Counted from the first letter of the stretch, positions 1 through 8,067 are shown. The stretch: DNA of 35,576 nucleotides from Patescibacteria group bacterium (GCA_018061755.1 JAGOTP010000012.1:1-35576); one strand, 5' to 3'. Numbers and translations: made by a program. Notes: generated by a model not told the origin, from the letters alone.

Positions 1-180
1 TACGAACGTGCGCTACCTTGCGTGCAACAGGCTCGCGTACGCAAAACGATTCAGCGAATTCTGCAGGAGGAATATACACACACGTCGCTCTATGATGTAC
101 TGCAGCGCTTTCAAGCGGAAGAAAAAATGCATATAAAACACTTGCAAAAAGACTGGCACAAAAAGATATCCACTGTTTGA
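1..180 (+). CDS. 3' end of an unidentified gene (partial)
   Basis: An open frame runs from base 1 to a TGA at 178-180 and encodes 59 residues; the start lies outside the window. The peptide is rich in charged residues and Gln and looks helical, including the stretch LYDVLQRFQAEEKMHIKHL. It has no cysteine motif, membrane segment or recognisable domain, so no function is assigned. Codon use resembles the moderate-GC core genes and not the GC-rich genes that follow. The frame stays open to the window edge and is followed by hairpins ending in a terminator, which supports a real gene end. Confidence 0.5.
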   Translation, partial: YERALPCVQQARVRKTIQRILQEEYTHTSLYDVLQRFQAEEKMHIKHLQKDWHKKISTV

Positions 181-211
181 CGTTGACGACAGACTCACGA
201 CTACGCACAAT
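177..211 (+). promoter_or_regulatory. Possible promoter with duplicated -35 hexamer
   Basis: TTGACG occurs twice in direct succession (177-182 and 183-188). The second copy is 17 bases from CACAAT (206-211), a 4/6 match to the -10 consensus. Transcription would start near 218 and read into the hairpin cluster ending at 365. The first copy overlaps the stop codon of the upstream gene. Confidence 0.35.
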
Positions 212-217
212 CGCTTC

Positions 218-365
218 ATCGGTCTTTCTACTCAATGCAGCGAATCACAGATTCATGCATTGAGTGGACGGAGCGATTCGTCCCAATTCGTTCATTGTCG
301 TTTCCATGCTTGACGACAATGGAACTGCCACATCTCTCGACCTCGGTCGGGAGATGTTGTTTTTT
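218..365 (+). ncRNA. Candidate small structured RNA (four hairpins ending in a terminator)
   Basis: Four inverted repeats follow one another: 231-264 (CTCAATGCA/TGCATTGAG with an inner GAATC/GATTC), 266-283 (GGACG/CGTCC), 293-321 (CATTGTCGT/ACGACAATG) and 331-356 (CATCTCTCGAC/GTCGGGAGATG). The last is followed by a T-rich tract and has the form of an intrinsic terminator. A possible promoter lies at 177-211. I see no match to RNase P, SRP RNA, tmRNA or 6S signatures. The hairpins could instead be a complex 3' end of the upstream gene. Confidence 0.35.
331..365 (+). terminator. Rho-independent terminator
   Basis: A 26-base near-perfect hairpin (331-356, one T-G wobble, tetraloop CTCG) is followed by TTGTTTTTT. 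It ends transcription from the left. Confidence 0.75.
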
Positions 366-371
366 GGAACG

Positions 372-397
372 CAAAACGCCCGTCATCGCAGAGGGCG
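372..397 (-). terminator. Weak terminator for the GC-rich gene pair
   Basis: On the minus strand an arm CGCCC pairs with GGGCG (377-381 with 393-397 on the plus strand) and is followed by TTTTG. It lies about 150 bases past the stop of the leftmost minus-strand gene. Further small inverted repeats at 460-476 (CCGCGT/ACGCGG) and 482-510 (ACTCTC/GAGAGT) fill the 181-549 gap, which otherwise shows no gene. Confidence 0.4.
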
Positions 398-549
398 CTT
401 CCTGGATTCAAGCCCGTGAAGGCGAACCAGAGAGCACCGGCGATGGCCGGGCGTTGGTTCCGCGTGTAGGACGCGGAGCGAACTCTCAACAGCATGCACT
501 TGTCGAGAGTCAGATTTCTACACCTCAGTGCAAGTGAGGGTGACCCAGA

Positions 550-2328
550 TCAGGGGTCGAAGCACAGCCCGTTGGCACGGGCCGCCTGCATGTCGTCGGG
601 CGGCACTGCGTTGACGAAGCAGCGTCGGATGCAGGCGGGGCGATCACCGCCGCGAGGATCACGCGGGCAGTCGATGGTGCCGCTGGAGGACGGGCCCACG
701 CCGCGATCGCGCATGGTGCGGGCGACCTCGTCCTTGGTCGTGCTGAGCCAGGGAATGGTCTGCAGCACCGCGACGAGCCCGGAGATGAGGAGCATCCCCG
801 TGATCCCCACACCGATCGGCACCGCGAACCAGCGCAGGTACTTGTTGTCGGTCGCCTTGAGCCACGTCGAGATCGACGGGGCGATGTGTTTGAGGGCCAC
901 GTAGGCGAAGCCCGCGACGATGGCGGCCAGCGCGAGCCAGCCGATGATCCCGATGTTGAACAGGGCGCTGAAGAAGTTCCCCGTGCCCGTCACGGCCGGC
1001 TCGGTCGTGTCGGCGATGGTCTCGCCCGTGGCGACGATGGTCGGGGTGGGGTCGGGGTAGGGCGGACCGAGGGGGCCCTTGGTCCACAGCCAGTCGGGCT
1101 GGGGGGTGTAGTCGGGCGTAGCGTCACGGCCCGCGATGCCGTAGTGGACGTATGGGAAGGTCGTGATGCTCGAGATGGCCTGGAACACGAGCAGCCTCTT
1201 CAGGCGGTGCTCCAGGACACTCGACAGAGCAGCGATCAGACCTTCGGACACGAAGAGCAGGAAGATCGACGTGCCCATCGCCCAGGTCGAAACGTTCGTG
1301 AGGGCATACTGCCAGCCGAGCCACGAAGCGAGCAGCCACTTGATGATGAGCATGCCCATGATCCGTGTGCCCCTGTAGTAGAAGATGGCGAACCAGGGAA
1401 CGTCGTCATCGCCGCGCGCCTTCGCATCTGCGGCCTCCTGCTTGAGGACGTCGTTGTAGTCGGGGCCGGGCAGCACACCCGCCGTGACCGCCCGCCGTGC
1501 GAAGATCCAGAAGCCCTCGCCCTTAATGAGCGGGACGACTCCGATTCCCCACAGGTGGATCAAGATGACCATCGGGAGCCCGAAGAGGAGCGCCGAGAGC
1601 GGCCAGATCCACTGGATGTAGTGACGCGCCATGACGAGCGGAATGCGACCGTCAGTGTGTGCGCGCAGGATGGCGATGAAGGTCGCGACACCTGCCCCGA
1701 TGAGGAGCAGATGGAAGATCGTGATGAGCTTGGCCCCACTGCGATTGTTCGCCCCGCAGCGGCGGATGAACCCGTCGTAGGCCGCCTGACGGAGCTTCTC
1801 CTCGTCTTCAGCGTCCTTGAGGTCCGCCTGGATGAAGCTCGGATCGTGCTTGCGCTTCAGAGCCTTGAGACGCGCGACCTCACGGATCGCCGCGTCCAGA
1901 GGCTCTCGGAAATCGGCGTGGTCACGCCGAGACCCCTCCATGACCGGGAGCGCGTAGAGCCACCCCACGAAGAAGGCTGCGAGGAAACCACCGACGGCCG
2001 CCCAGTCGTAGCTGTCGAAGACCTTGTAGATCTTGCCGAGGATGACGAGGAAGGCGAACACGAAGGTGCAGAACCATCCCCAACGACGTGCTCGAGCGAC
2101 CCCATCATGGCGATCGCCGAACTTGACGTCATCGACGGTGGCTTCGACGGTCTGCTTGATACCTGCCAGACCACCGAATTGGACGCGGGCGTAGTTTGCG
2201 ACAGCCGCGAGGCTGCCGAGGGTGAGGACCTGGGAAAGGATTTCTCCCAGAACATCGCCACCAGGGGGTTTTTTGGGCGCGGACGGCGGCGTGCCACCTG
2301 CAGCCGGGGTTGTAGCCGGAGCAGCCAT
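550..2328 (-). CDS. GC-rich polytopic membrane protein, unknown function (592 aa)
   Basis: I do not recognise the family. The protein begins with a Pro/Ala-rich segment (1-25) and has about eight hydrophobic helices (near 83-101, 109-130, 199-221, 238-266, 322-344, 347-368, 456-479, 500-524). A charged Lys/Glu-rich cytoplasmic-type stretch lies at 140-185 and a Pro/Thr-rich loop at 400-450. The C-terminal tail holds four cysteines in its last 40 residues, which suggests a disulfide-bearing exposed end. The ATG is preceded by a strong AGGAGG. It lies 102 bases downstream of the next GC-rich gene in the same direction, so the two are probably co-transcribed. Third codon positions are strongly GC-biased, unlike the core genes. 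A long plus-strand frame (886-2415) over the same DNA is a GC shadow. Confidence 0.8.
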   Translation of the reverse strand: MAAPATTPAAGGTPPSAPKKPPGGDVLGEILSQVLTLGSLAAVANYARVQFGGLAGIKQTVEATVDDVKFGDRHDGVARARRWGWFCTFVFAFLVILGKIYKVFDSYDWAAVGGFLAAFFVGWLYALPVMEGSRRDHADFREPLDAAIREVARLKALKRKHDPSFIQADLKDAEDEEKLRQAAYDGFIRRCGANNRSGAKLITIFHLLLIGAGVATFIAILRAHTDGRIPLVMARHYIQWIWPLSALLFGLPMVILIHLWGIGVVPLIKGEGFWIFARRAVTAGVLPGPDYNDVLKQEAADAKARGDDDVPWFAIFYYRGTRIMGMLIIKWLLASWLGWQYALTNVSTWAMGTSIFLLFVSEGLIAALSSVLEHRLKRLLVFQAISSITTFPYVHYGIAGRDATPDYTPQPDWLWTKGPLGPPYPDPTPTIVATGETIADTTEPAVTGTGNFFSALFNIGIIGWLALAAIVAGFAYVALKHIAPSISTWLKATDNKYLRWFAVPIGVGITGMLLISGLVAVLQTIPWLSTTKDEVARTMRDRGVGPSSSGTIDCPRDPRGGDRPACIRRCFVNAVPPDDMQAARANGLCFDP

Positions 2329-2358
2329 CGATGTACCTCCTCCCGTTTTTCAGGGAGA

Positions 2359-2386
2359 CCGCGCCAGACGTTCCCGTCTGGCGCGG
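2359..2386 (-). promoter_or_regulatory. Intercistronic hairpin between the two GC-rich genes
   Basis: A perfect 12-bp stem (CCGCGCCAGACG and its complement, 4-base loop) lies just upstream of the SD of the 592-aa gene. It has no clean T-run after it, so it may stabilise or partly insulate the downstream message and not end it. A (GT)n-like tract adjoins it at 2387-2410. Confidence 0.5.
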
Positions 2387-2430
2387 GTTGTGTGTGTGTG
2401 CTTGGTGTGTGTTGATGAAATTGTTGAAGT

Positions 2431-3633
2431 TCAGGAGACGAGCCACTTGGCCACGAACCGACAGGCGCGCCAGGCGACCCAGACCGGGCCCCAGATGGGA
2501 ATCAAGGGCCACTTGATCCGAGGCCAGACGGTGCGCCCGTAGAGCGAGATCACACCCTCCGATACGCCATGCTCGTGGGCACGCTGGCGACGGATGGCGC
2601 TCGGATCGACCAGACGATCTCCCGTGTCCCCTGCTTCGGCTTTCTCGACGCCGTCAGGGTCCTTCTTCTCCTCGGCTTTAGCAGCGGGCTGCGCCTCCTT
2701 GAGACGGTTTTCGGCAGCTGTCGCCAGCGCGAGCAGCGCATCCGTACGGATCGTGATTTTCCTTGGAGCGTCACGCGGAGCCCGAGGGTCATCGATGAGG
2801 TCGTCCGGCAGACCCAGGATCCGCATGGTCTCACCGGAAGGGAGAAGACCGTGCGCACTCGCCCTGATGATGGCGGTCGCCGCTTTCGGGTGAGTACCTT
2901 GGAGCTCCTTGAGAGCCGTTCTTTTCCCTCGAAGTTTCAGTTGAGCGACCGGATCATCCTTCGCCTTTTCCTCCGCTTCGTCGAATGCAGCGAAGATGTC
3001 CATCTCCCTGCCCATCCCTTCGATGTGTGATGTGTCCTTGGTGGTTTTGACGGTGTCTTTTGCTCCGGCAGTGTCAGTTCCGGAAGCGTTCTTTTTGTCA
3101 CCATCACGCGCGGGCAGAAGCTTCTCCGCCGTGTCATAGATGGCCGGCTCGATGGCCTGTCGTCGGTCTTCGATCGTCAGCGAAGCGCCCTCTCGTTTGC
3201 GCTCAGCTGATTTCGCCGAGATCTTCTTGCCGACCTCTTCGAGCCAGTACTGCGCTCGCGAGATGGTTCCCTCAATCAGTCCTTCGTAGCCAGCGTTAAC
3301 TGCAACACCAGCCGCATTCGACCAGACATTGAGGAGACGGGTAGGGATGTTGATCCGATACTGCGTTTCGCGCAGCACGAGCCGCATCGCCTTGAGCACG
3401 AACGGGGCTACTTCCCATGACTTGTAGTTGAAACCCGCCTTGCCGAGGAGGGGCACAACATAGCGGTGAGACAGACCCAGCACGAGGGCGCCCAGCAGAG
3501 CAGGAACATTCCCGCTCACTGCGTCCGTTACCTCCCCCTCGAGCGCCCAGGCCGCCAGGCGGCCGACCGCAGCGCGGATAGGCGTACCAGCGAACCTGAG
3601 GATCATATCCTCCGTGAGTGTTGAATCAGCCAT
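2431..3633 (-). CDS. GC-rich helical protein with amphipathic C-terminus, unknown (400 aa)
   Basis: I do not recognise the family. No signal peptide is visible. The N-terminal 110 residues are mildly hydrophobic with one candidate membrane segment (near 43-62). The middle (140-330) is highly charged, Lys/Glu/Asp/Ala-rich and probably helical or coiled. The last 30 residues are Trp- and Arg-rich with prolines (WPRIKWPLIPIWGPVW), typical of an amphipathic membrane-associated helix. The ATG has an upstream AAGGAGG at about 12 bases. It is the first gene of a likely two-gene unit with the 592-aa membrane protein, so the pair may form one membrane complex. Promoter candidate: TTGACA on the minus strand near 3882-3887, without a convincing -10. 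Confidence 0.75.
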   Translation of the reverse strand: MADSTLTEDMILRFAGTPIRAAVGRLAAWALEGEVTDAVSGNVPALLGALVLGLSHRYVVPLLGKAGFNYKSWEVAPFVLKAMRLVLRETQYRINIPTRLLNVWSNAAGVAVNAGYEGLIEGTISRAQYWLEEVGKKISAKSAERKREGASLTIEDRRQAIEPAIYDTAEKLLPARDGDKKNASGTDTAGAKDTVKTTKDTSHIEGMGREMDIFAAFDEAEEKAKDDPVAQLKLRGKRTALKELQGTHPKAATAIIRASAHGLLPSGETMRILGLPDDLIDDPRAPRDAPRKITIRTDALLALATAAENRLKEAQPAAKAEEKKDPDGVEKAEAGDTGDRLVDPSAIRRQRAHEHGVSEGVISLYGRTVWPRIKWPLIPIWGPVWVAWRACRFVAKWLVS

Positions 3634-3868
3634 CTTGCTTGTCGCCCTCCTTTCGAGAGCCTTGTTGTTTTTTGTTCGTCGCCGTTTGTGTTTCTTTGAC
3701 CCTTTTTACAGGACCTGAATTCGCGAACAAGCCCGCCCGGAGGCGTGGCTTGTGATGTTTTTGGTGTTTCTGTCTTTTCGACACATTCTCTCGAATTGTC
3801 GAAGGGGCTAGCTCTTCTGCGGCGTTTCCGTCACAACCAAGCCAAAGAAGAACCAAGCAGCCTGTCAT
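3626..3868 (-). CDS. Doubtful small ORF upstream of the GC-rich pair (80 aa)
   Basis: The frame starts with a short hydrophobic stretch ending LLWLGC, like a minimal lipobox, and continues as a very Lys/Gln-rich basic tail. Its stop overlaps the start of the 400-aa gene by 8 bases. It has no SD of its own and the N-region lacks a positive charge. It could be a small leader peptide or lipoprotein, or just the transcribed leader of the downstream gene. Confidence 0.2.
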   Translation of the reverse strand: MTGCLVLLWLGCDGNAAEELAPSTIRENVSKRQKHQKHHKPRLRAGLFANSGPVKRVKETQTATNKKQQGSRKEGDKQDG

Positions 3869-4025
3869 AAAAAGGAAATTTTGTCAATCTCATGCAAATC
3901 TTTTAAATGAGCGTTTTATTCGCTTATTTTAGCTAAAATCAGCATTTTATCATTCCCCCTGTCCTCCATAACCAAAACCCTGCACCATTCGGTGCAGGGC
4001 GTTGTAATCCCACAACTTGTCGGAA
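3869..4025. other. AT-rich spacer between GC-rich pair and pilin locus
   Basis: This is the most AT-rich stretch on the left side. It contains a perfect 14-base palindrome ATTTTAGCTAAAAT (3926-3939), TTGACA on the minus strand (near 3882-3887), and the terminator of the pilin locus (3972-3999). No gene is seen. Confidence 0.5.
3972..3999 (-). terminator. Terminator of the pilin-like operon
   Basis: A 9-bp stem CCCTGCACC/GGTGCAGGG with a 4-base loop is followed on the minus strand by TTTTGGTT. It lies 27 bases past the stop of the last pilin-like gene. Confidence 0.8.
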
Positions 4026-4430
4026 TTAAGCGGCGGCCAACGTGGCCAACTGACGGATAACGAAGTTTGAAATGGCGAAACCAGCTACGATGATCACCAT
4101 ACCGATGACGGCATTTTTGATCATGTCGCGAGCTTCATCCGTTTGCTTGGTGTTGCCACCAGCTGTCATCCACTTGAAACCGGCCCACAAGACGTAGAAC
4201 AACAAGATGATACCGAGGAAACCGAGCACGACGTTGATGATGCGACCGATGATGGTTTCGAGACGGGCTGGAGCACCGGATGTCCCGATGGCGGCCTGCT
4301 GAATACCACCAGCACCTGTAATCGAGTCCTCAGCGCGACGGAATGGATCCGTCTGGGCAGAGGCGAGCAACGGGGCGAATGCCAAAGCACCGACCGCGAT
4401 CGAAGTAACAATTCGCTTGATCTGAATCAT
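4026..4430 (-). CDS. T4SS-pilin-like protein, minimal form (134 aa)
   Basis: A small secreted/membrane protein of the two-helix type IV secretion pilin-like family (TrbC/VirB2-like; I believe Pfam T4SS_pilin). The start at MIQIKR gives a normal signal peptide ending LLASA before QTDPF. A longer frame to 4493 would bury it. Mature residues hold a short hydrophilic part, then helix 1 (GRIINVVLGFLGIILLFYVLW), the loop GGNTKQTDEAR and helix 2 (IGMVIIVAGFAISNFVI). There are no cysteines. It is the last gene of the locus and shares the core with five upstream paralogues. No SD precedes the ATG. It could be a structural pilin subunit; no secretion ATPase is in the window to confirm a machine. Confidence 0.85.
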   Translation of the reverse strand: MIQIKRIVTSIAVGALAFAPLLASAQTDPFRRAEDSITGAGGIQQAAIGTSGAPARLETIIGRIINVVLGFLGIILLFYVLWAGFKWMTAGGNTKQTDEARDMIKNAVIGMVIIVAGFAISNFVIRQLATLAAA

Positions 4431-4510
4431 AGAAAGGATAAGTGAAAGACCTGAGTTGTGGGAGGTCGAGAACAATGATAGCGCATTTTCCAACAGATTT
4501 CATCCACACC

Positions 4511-5428
4511 TTACAAAGGACAAGCAGGAGCCGTCCCCATCGTACAGACAACTTCGCGACAATGCGTACGCTGACCAGCCGCGTCCGCCTCACTCAAGAT
4601 ACGACCACCGACATAGATTGAATCGGTTGGCGTACAGATTGAGCGAGCGGCACAGTCACGTACACATGAGTCACACACACCAACTGGACGAGGCTCAGCA
4701 CCCAAGGCCGTGCAGTAAGCAGCAAGCGTGAAGCGCGCTGGCGTCGGTCCTGCTGTGGCACCTGGCGTACACTGCGACTGACCAGGCGCTGGACGTGGAC
4801 GCGGTGGATCACCCGATGGCGCACAGATACGTGAACCACAGGCCGTCAAACAAGCATCTTCTGTGACGGGCGCTCGCAGACCGAAGGCCGTTGGGGTCCG
4901 CTGACAATCGTTGACACACGAGATGGTCGGAGTTGCATCGGCATAACAACACGGACGAGTCGCCCCATCCATGAGCTCATCAACGGTCGGGCCACCCGCC
5001 GTACCGCTATCCGAACCACCCGTCGTTCCGTTGATCCCAGCTGAGATTTGGCCTAGCTGCGTCAACACGAAACTTGAAATAGCAAAGGAACAGGCAATGA
5101 TTACGACTCCGATAACCGCGTTACGAATAATGCCTTGCGCTTGATCAACATCTTTCGAGCCACTAGCCGTCATCCAAGTAAAGCCGCCGTAGAGCACGTA
5201 GCCCAAGAGGACGATACCGATGAAGCCGAACAAGATGTTGAGCGCACGACCGACCATCGTTGCGATACACTGACTCGCTCCTCCCGCACAGGCAGTCGAC
5301 AATCCAGCCGACCGACCGGTCGCACTTAAGCCGGTCGTGGCGTCGGTCACACGTGCTGACGCCAAGGCGGGCACGAGCAACACAACACACGACACAGGCA
5401 AGATCCATCGAAGGAGAGAAGAACGCAT
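4511..5428 (-). CDS. T4SS-pilin-like protein with cysteine-rich C-terminal tail (305 aa)
   Basis: Signal peptide (1-25, ending ALASA), a short Ser/Gly region with two cysteines, then the pilin-like core: helix 1 around 59-83 (GRALNILFGFIGIVLLGYVLY), a Lys/Asp loop (SGSKDVDQAQ), helix 2 around 102-121. A long secreted-type tail of about 170 residues follows. It has cysteine pairs such as RPCCYA and CDSCVRDC and a Pro/Arg-rich linker. The CxxCxxxC module resembles modules in the two largest proteins of the locus. It lies 20 bases downstream of the 131-aa pilin-like gene without an SD, so it is probably co-transcribed. Its tail would be extracytoplasmic if the topology matches the paralogues. 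Confidence 0.82.
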   Translation of the reverse strand: MRSSLLRWILPVSCVVLLVPALASARVTDATTGLSATGRSAGLSTACAGGASQCIATMVGRALNILFGFIGIVLLGYVLYGGFTWMTASGSKDVDQAQGIIRNAVIGVVIIACSFAISSFVLTQLGQISAGINGTTGGSDSGTAGGPTVDELMDGATRPCCYADATPTISCVNDCQRTPTAFGLRAPVTEDACLTACGSRICAPSGDPPRPRPAPGQSQCTPGATAGPTPARFTLAAYCTALGAEPRPVGVCDSCVRDCAARSICTPTDSIYVGGRILSEADAAGQRTHCREVVCTMGTAPACPL

Positions 5429-5448
5429 ACGCGGGAGGGAAGAGTTCG

Positions 5449-5844
5449 CTATTCGCTAGTAGTTGCTTTGAATACGTTACTGATCACATAAGTCGTGATC
5501 GCCCAAGCTGACAAGATAATCGCCAGACCAATAATACCCGAAATGATGTATTTGCGAGCTTCGTCGGTTTTCTCGGTGCTACCACCGGAAACCATGTACT
5601 TAAAGCCCCCCATCAATACGATCACTACTGAAATAATTCCCAGGAAACCGAGCGCGACGTTGATGATACGACCGGCGGTAGAACGCGGGTCGCCTCCATT
5701 CAAATTCGTTTCTCGGCCTACAGCGTTGACGCCAAAGGGATCCGAGGTAAGGTCGCTACTCTGCGCTAATACGGGAAGAGCCGTACAAGCAGCGAGCGTA
5801 AGCGAAGCGGCGAAACTGACGACATACTTCATACGTTTCGTCAT
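5449..5844 (-). CDS. T4SS-pilin-like protein, probable major subunit (131 aa)
   Basis: Small pilin-like protein: signal peptide with an LAAC near position 20 and a more likely signal peptidase I site after LPVLA, then a Ser/Asp/Asn-rich segment and the two-helix core (GRIINVALGFLGIISVVIVL, loop GGSTEKTDEAR, second helix IIGLAIILSAWAITTYVI). It is the only gene of the locus with a strong SD (AAGGAGGTGAGG, about 8 bases before ATG). It also has its own extended -10 promoter and a stem-loop at the predicted 5' end of its mRNA. These signals suggest the highest expression in the locus, as expected for a major fibre subunit. That role is inferred. Confidence 0.85.
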   Translation of the reverse strand: MTKRMKYVVSFAASLTLAACTALPVLAQSSDLTSDPFGVNAVGRETNLNGGDPRSTAGRIINVALGFLGIISVVIVLMGGFKYMVSGGSTEKTDEARKYIISGIIGLAIILSAWAITTYVISNVFKATTSE

Positions 5845-5889
5845 GCTGCCTCACCTCCTTTCCAGTTCAAACGTTGTGACATAGAGCTC

Positions 5890-5913
5890 GGCTTCTCATG
5901 AGAATGAAAAGCC
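5890..5913 (-). promoter_or_regulatory. 5'-end stem-loop in pilin-like mRNA leader
   Basis: On the minus strand GGCTT-T-TCAT pairs with ATGA-G-AAGCC around the loop TCTC. The predicted transcription start (near 5913) places this hairpin at the extreme 5' end, where such structures can protect an mRNA from decay. Confidence 0.5.
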
Positions 5914-5919
5914 AGTGAG

Positions 5920-5928
5920 AGTATACCA
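5920..5928 (-). promoter_or_regulatory. Extended -10 promoter of the 131-aa pilin-like gene
   Basis: The minus strand reads TGG-TATACT, an extended -10 with 5/6 core match. No good -35 is visible at 17 bases, which suits an extended -10 promoter. Predicted start near 5913. Confidence 0.6.
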
Positions 5929-5941
5929 CGAAATGATTTTT

Positions 5942-8023
5942 TTAACGTGTTGATACGGTGCGACAGTAACCGCCAGATTGTGGACGACGCGTTTGCGAAG
6001 GGGCTTCAGCCGTGGCACACCAGACAACGACCTTGCCCGCCGCTTCAGAACAACCAACGCTCGCGATGGTTGCTGCCCGTGAAGGCTGTGACCAATACGT
6101 AATACAGCGTGCACATGATGGCTCCGTCGTATTGTAACCAGTAGCATCACAAACACTGGTAACGCTCGTTGGTCGTGGAGCTGCCATCGCCCGTGGGTTA
6201 CAGGCATCACGGCAACTTGTGCTCCAAAGATGAACTAAGGCGGGAATACAGCTGGCATCGATGCCTGGGTAACGACCAGTCATGCCACGAACTCCGCTCT
6301 CCAAACAACTACGGCAGGCGGCTGCCGGGTCAGGCAATTCTGGACTCGGGGCAGGAAAACTGGTTCCCCAAGTCGTCACCAATCCGCCTAAGTCGCTCAC
6401 CCCACGCGGACAAGTACCGCCCACGGCCGTACAATTTGCAGGGTCTGCACCATAGAAGCTGCGGCAAGCGGCTCCTGGCGAACCTGGTTCGGGCAGTGGA
6501 ATAGCTCCGCTGCCCCCCGAAGGGCTTGATCCTTGAGAGGAACGTCCGGTTGCTTGTGTCGTCCCACCCGGGCGCAGCGCTGATGGATCTTCGTCTCGGA
6601 CGTTAAGCGATGTATCAGGTTCTGCAATGTCTCCGGTTTGAAGCTGATCAGAGACTTGAACGATCAAGGACACACCAATGTAGGCAAAGAGCACGATCAC
6701 GAGACCGATCACCGCATTTACAATCGCCTTACGACCCGTGTCGACCTGCTTCGGATTGCCGCCCGAAGTCAGGTACAACAATCCACCGTAGACAAAGACG
6801 CCCAAGAAAAAGACGCCACACAGACCAACCAAGATACGAATGATGCTGCCGATGATTTCTTGAATCGTTAAACGACCTTCGAATGGGTCTGGGAAGTTAA
6901 CACGGAGCGTTGGGGCCGTACGAGAAGGTGAAGATGGTCGATTGGTTGCGGTATTTCCGGTAGTCGGCGGCGTTACGTTGCCTGGCGTGCCAGCCGCACC
7001 ACCCGTCCCGTTACAAGTCGGCGCTGGCGTCGAGGCACAGGTTGCACCCAGCTCTCCACAGTAGGCGTTACAGCGGTTGGTACACAGTGTGGTCGCGGCC
7101 GTAAGCGAAGCATCGTTCGAAAAACTACAGACGGTCGCGCGATCATCGCGAACTTGCGGCGTTGGTTGTGGCGAACAAGAATAGCGGCAGGTTCCGGAAG
7201 CGCCGCTGCCGCTGCATTGGACTGAATCGGTATTGCAGCGCATGCCGCGTGCCCCACAGGTTGCTTGGCAACCGTTCAGACACCGTTCCGTACTGACAGC
7301 CGGCGCACCGTTTGGCGTACAGGTTCCGGCCTGTGCGTCATTTACCGCCGTGCGGCTACAGGTAATAACACAGCGAGCGTTGGCATCGGTTCCATCTGTC
7401 GAAATACACTCCGGTGCGCGGCTACTGATCGCAAGGTTTACGCCCGCACAAGTTGAAGCAGACAACGCACCAGCACACTCGGAAGGCGAGGATTGTGTAC
7501 AACGGCGATCCGTTCGTACGGTGCGCTCGGTTCCCAAGTTACAGGCATATTGGCAAAATCCCGTTGAGCCACTGGCTGCACGTTGTGGCACCAGACATTC
7601 TGGCCCAGGCGTTGTGCGGCAGCCGATACTTTGCACTCCCGCTGGACGCGCATAAGCGGCACATGTGTTGTTACAGCTCGTGGTACAAACACCCGCATCT
7701 GATCCTTCGCAAGTTAACGCAACCTGTGGCGTACAGCTACAGGGGGAGCAAGAACGTGGTGTGGACGTACCACAAATACTTGGACGGCTATTATCGACGA
7801 CCGCTCGAACCGTTGTTCCAAGCTGACTACAGACCGTGGCACAAAAACGCGTACATTCAACGTCTGAGGTACAGGATGATAAGGAACCAGTCAGTGGTGG
7901 CGGGATTAAATTGACCTGACAGGCAAAGCTGCAGGCGTTCGCCAGAACCGAAGGCGCGATCAGAAAGGAGACGACGAACGCGATACTAGCCACAAAGGAC
8001 GCCCACAAAGAACGGACAGACAT
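5942..8023 (-). CDS. Large cysteine-rich surface protein with T4SS-pilin-like core (693 aa)
   Basis: Signal peptide 1-29 (ending VLANA). Residues 31-340 hold about 38 cysteines, starting with the module CSFACQV and then CTSDVECTRFCATVC. A Thr/Pro/Ser-rich linker spans 340-380. The pilin-like core is at about 385-462 (IGSIIRILVGLCGVFFLGVF, loop GGNPKQVDTGRK, second helix). A C-terminal tail of about 230 residues adds some 14 more cysteines, including CRSCLESG and SCARCITYW. The N-terminal module recurs in the next two upstream genes, so these are paralogues. The protein is probably membrane-anchored with large disulfide-bonded ectodomains on both sides of the helical hairpin. It has its own near-leaderless promoter. 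Function unknown; adhesin or fibre component is plausible. Confidence 0.82.
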   Translation of the reverse strand: MSVRSLWASFVASIAFVVSFLIAPSVLANACSFACQVNLIPPPLTGSLSSCTSDVECTRFCATVCSQLGTTVRAVVDNSRPSICGTSTPRSCSPCSCTPQVALTCEGSDAGVCTTSCNNTCAAYARPAGVQSIGCRTTPGPECLVPQRAASGSTGFCQYACNLGTERTVRTDRRCTQSSPSECAGALSASTCAGVNLAISSRAPECISTDGTDANARCVITCSRTAVNDAQAGTCTPNGAPAVSTERCLNGCQATCGARGMRCNTDSVQCSGSGASGTCRYSCSPQPTPQVRDDRATVCSFSNDASLTAATTLCTNRCNAYCGELGATCASTPAPTCNGTGGAAGTPGNVTPPTTGNTATNRPSSPSRTAPTLRVNFPDPFEGRLTIQEIIGSIIRILVGLCGVFFLGVFVYGGLLYLTSGGNPKQVDTGRKAIVNAVIGLVIVLFAYIGVSLIVQVSDQLQTGDIAEPDTSLNVRDEDPSALRPGGTTQATGRSSQGSSPSGGSGAIPLPEPGSPGAACRSFYGADPANCTAVGGTCPRGVSDLGGLVTTWGTSFPAPSPELPDPAAACRSCLESGVRGMTGRYPGIDASCIPALVHLWSTSCRDACNPRAMAAPRPTSVTSVCDATGYNTTEPSCARCITYWSQPSRAATIASVGCSEAAGKVVVWCATAEAPSQTRRPQSGGYCRTVSTR

Positions 8024-8034
8024 AGATGACCTGT

Positions 8035-8063
8035 ATGATATACGATCACCCGCGAGTTGTCAG
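8035..8063 (-). promoter_or_regulatory. Near-leaderless promoter of the 693-aa gene
   Basis: Minus strand: CTGACA (8058-8063), 17-base spacer, TATCAT (8035-8040). Predicted start near 8028, about 5 bases before the ATG at 8023, so the mRNA has almost no leader and no SD. Confidence 0.7.
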
Positions 8064-8067
8064 TGAG

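Noticed and set aside
235-537. Plus-strand 100-codon frame near the left end
   Set aside because: It runs through a terminator and several hairpins, has no SD and no protein-like composition.
2387-2410. GT-rich microsatellite-like tract as a phase-variation repeat
   Set aside because: Short and interrupted, between genes and not in a coding or promoter position that would clearly switch expression.
886-2415. Plus-strand open frame of 509 codons over the GC-rich membrane protein gene
   Set aside because: It is antisense to a gene with a strong SD and clear membrane helices; its Asp/Glu/Arg-rich product is the usual mirror of a GC-rich gene.
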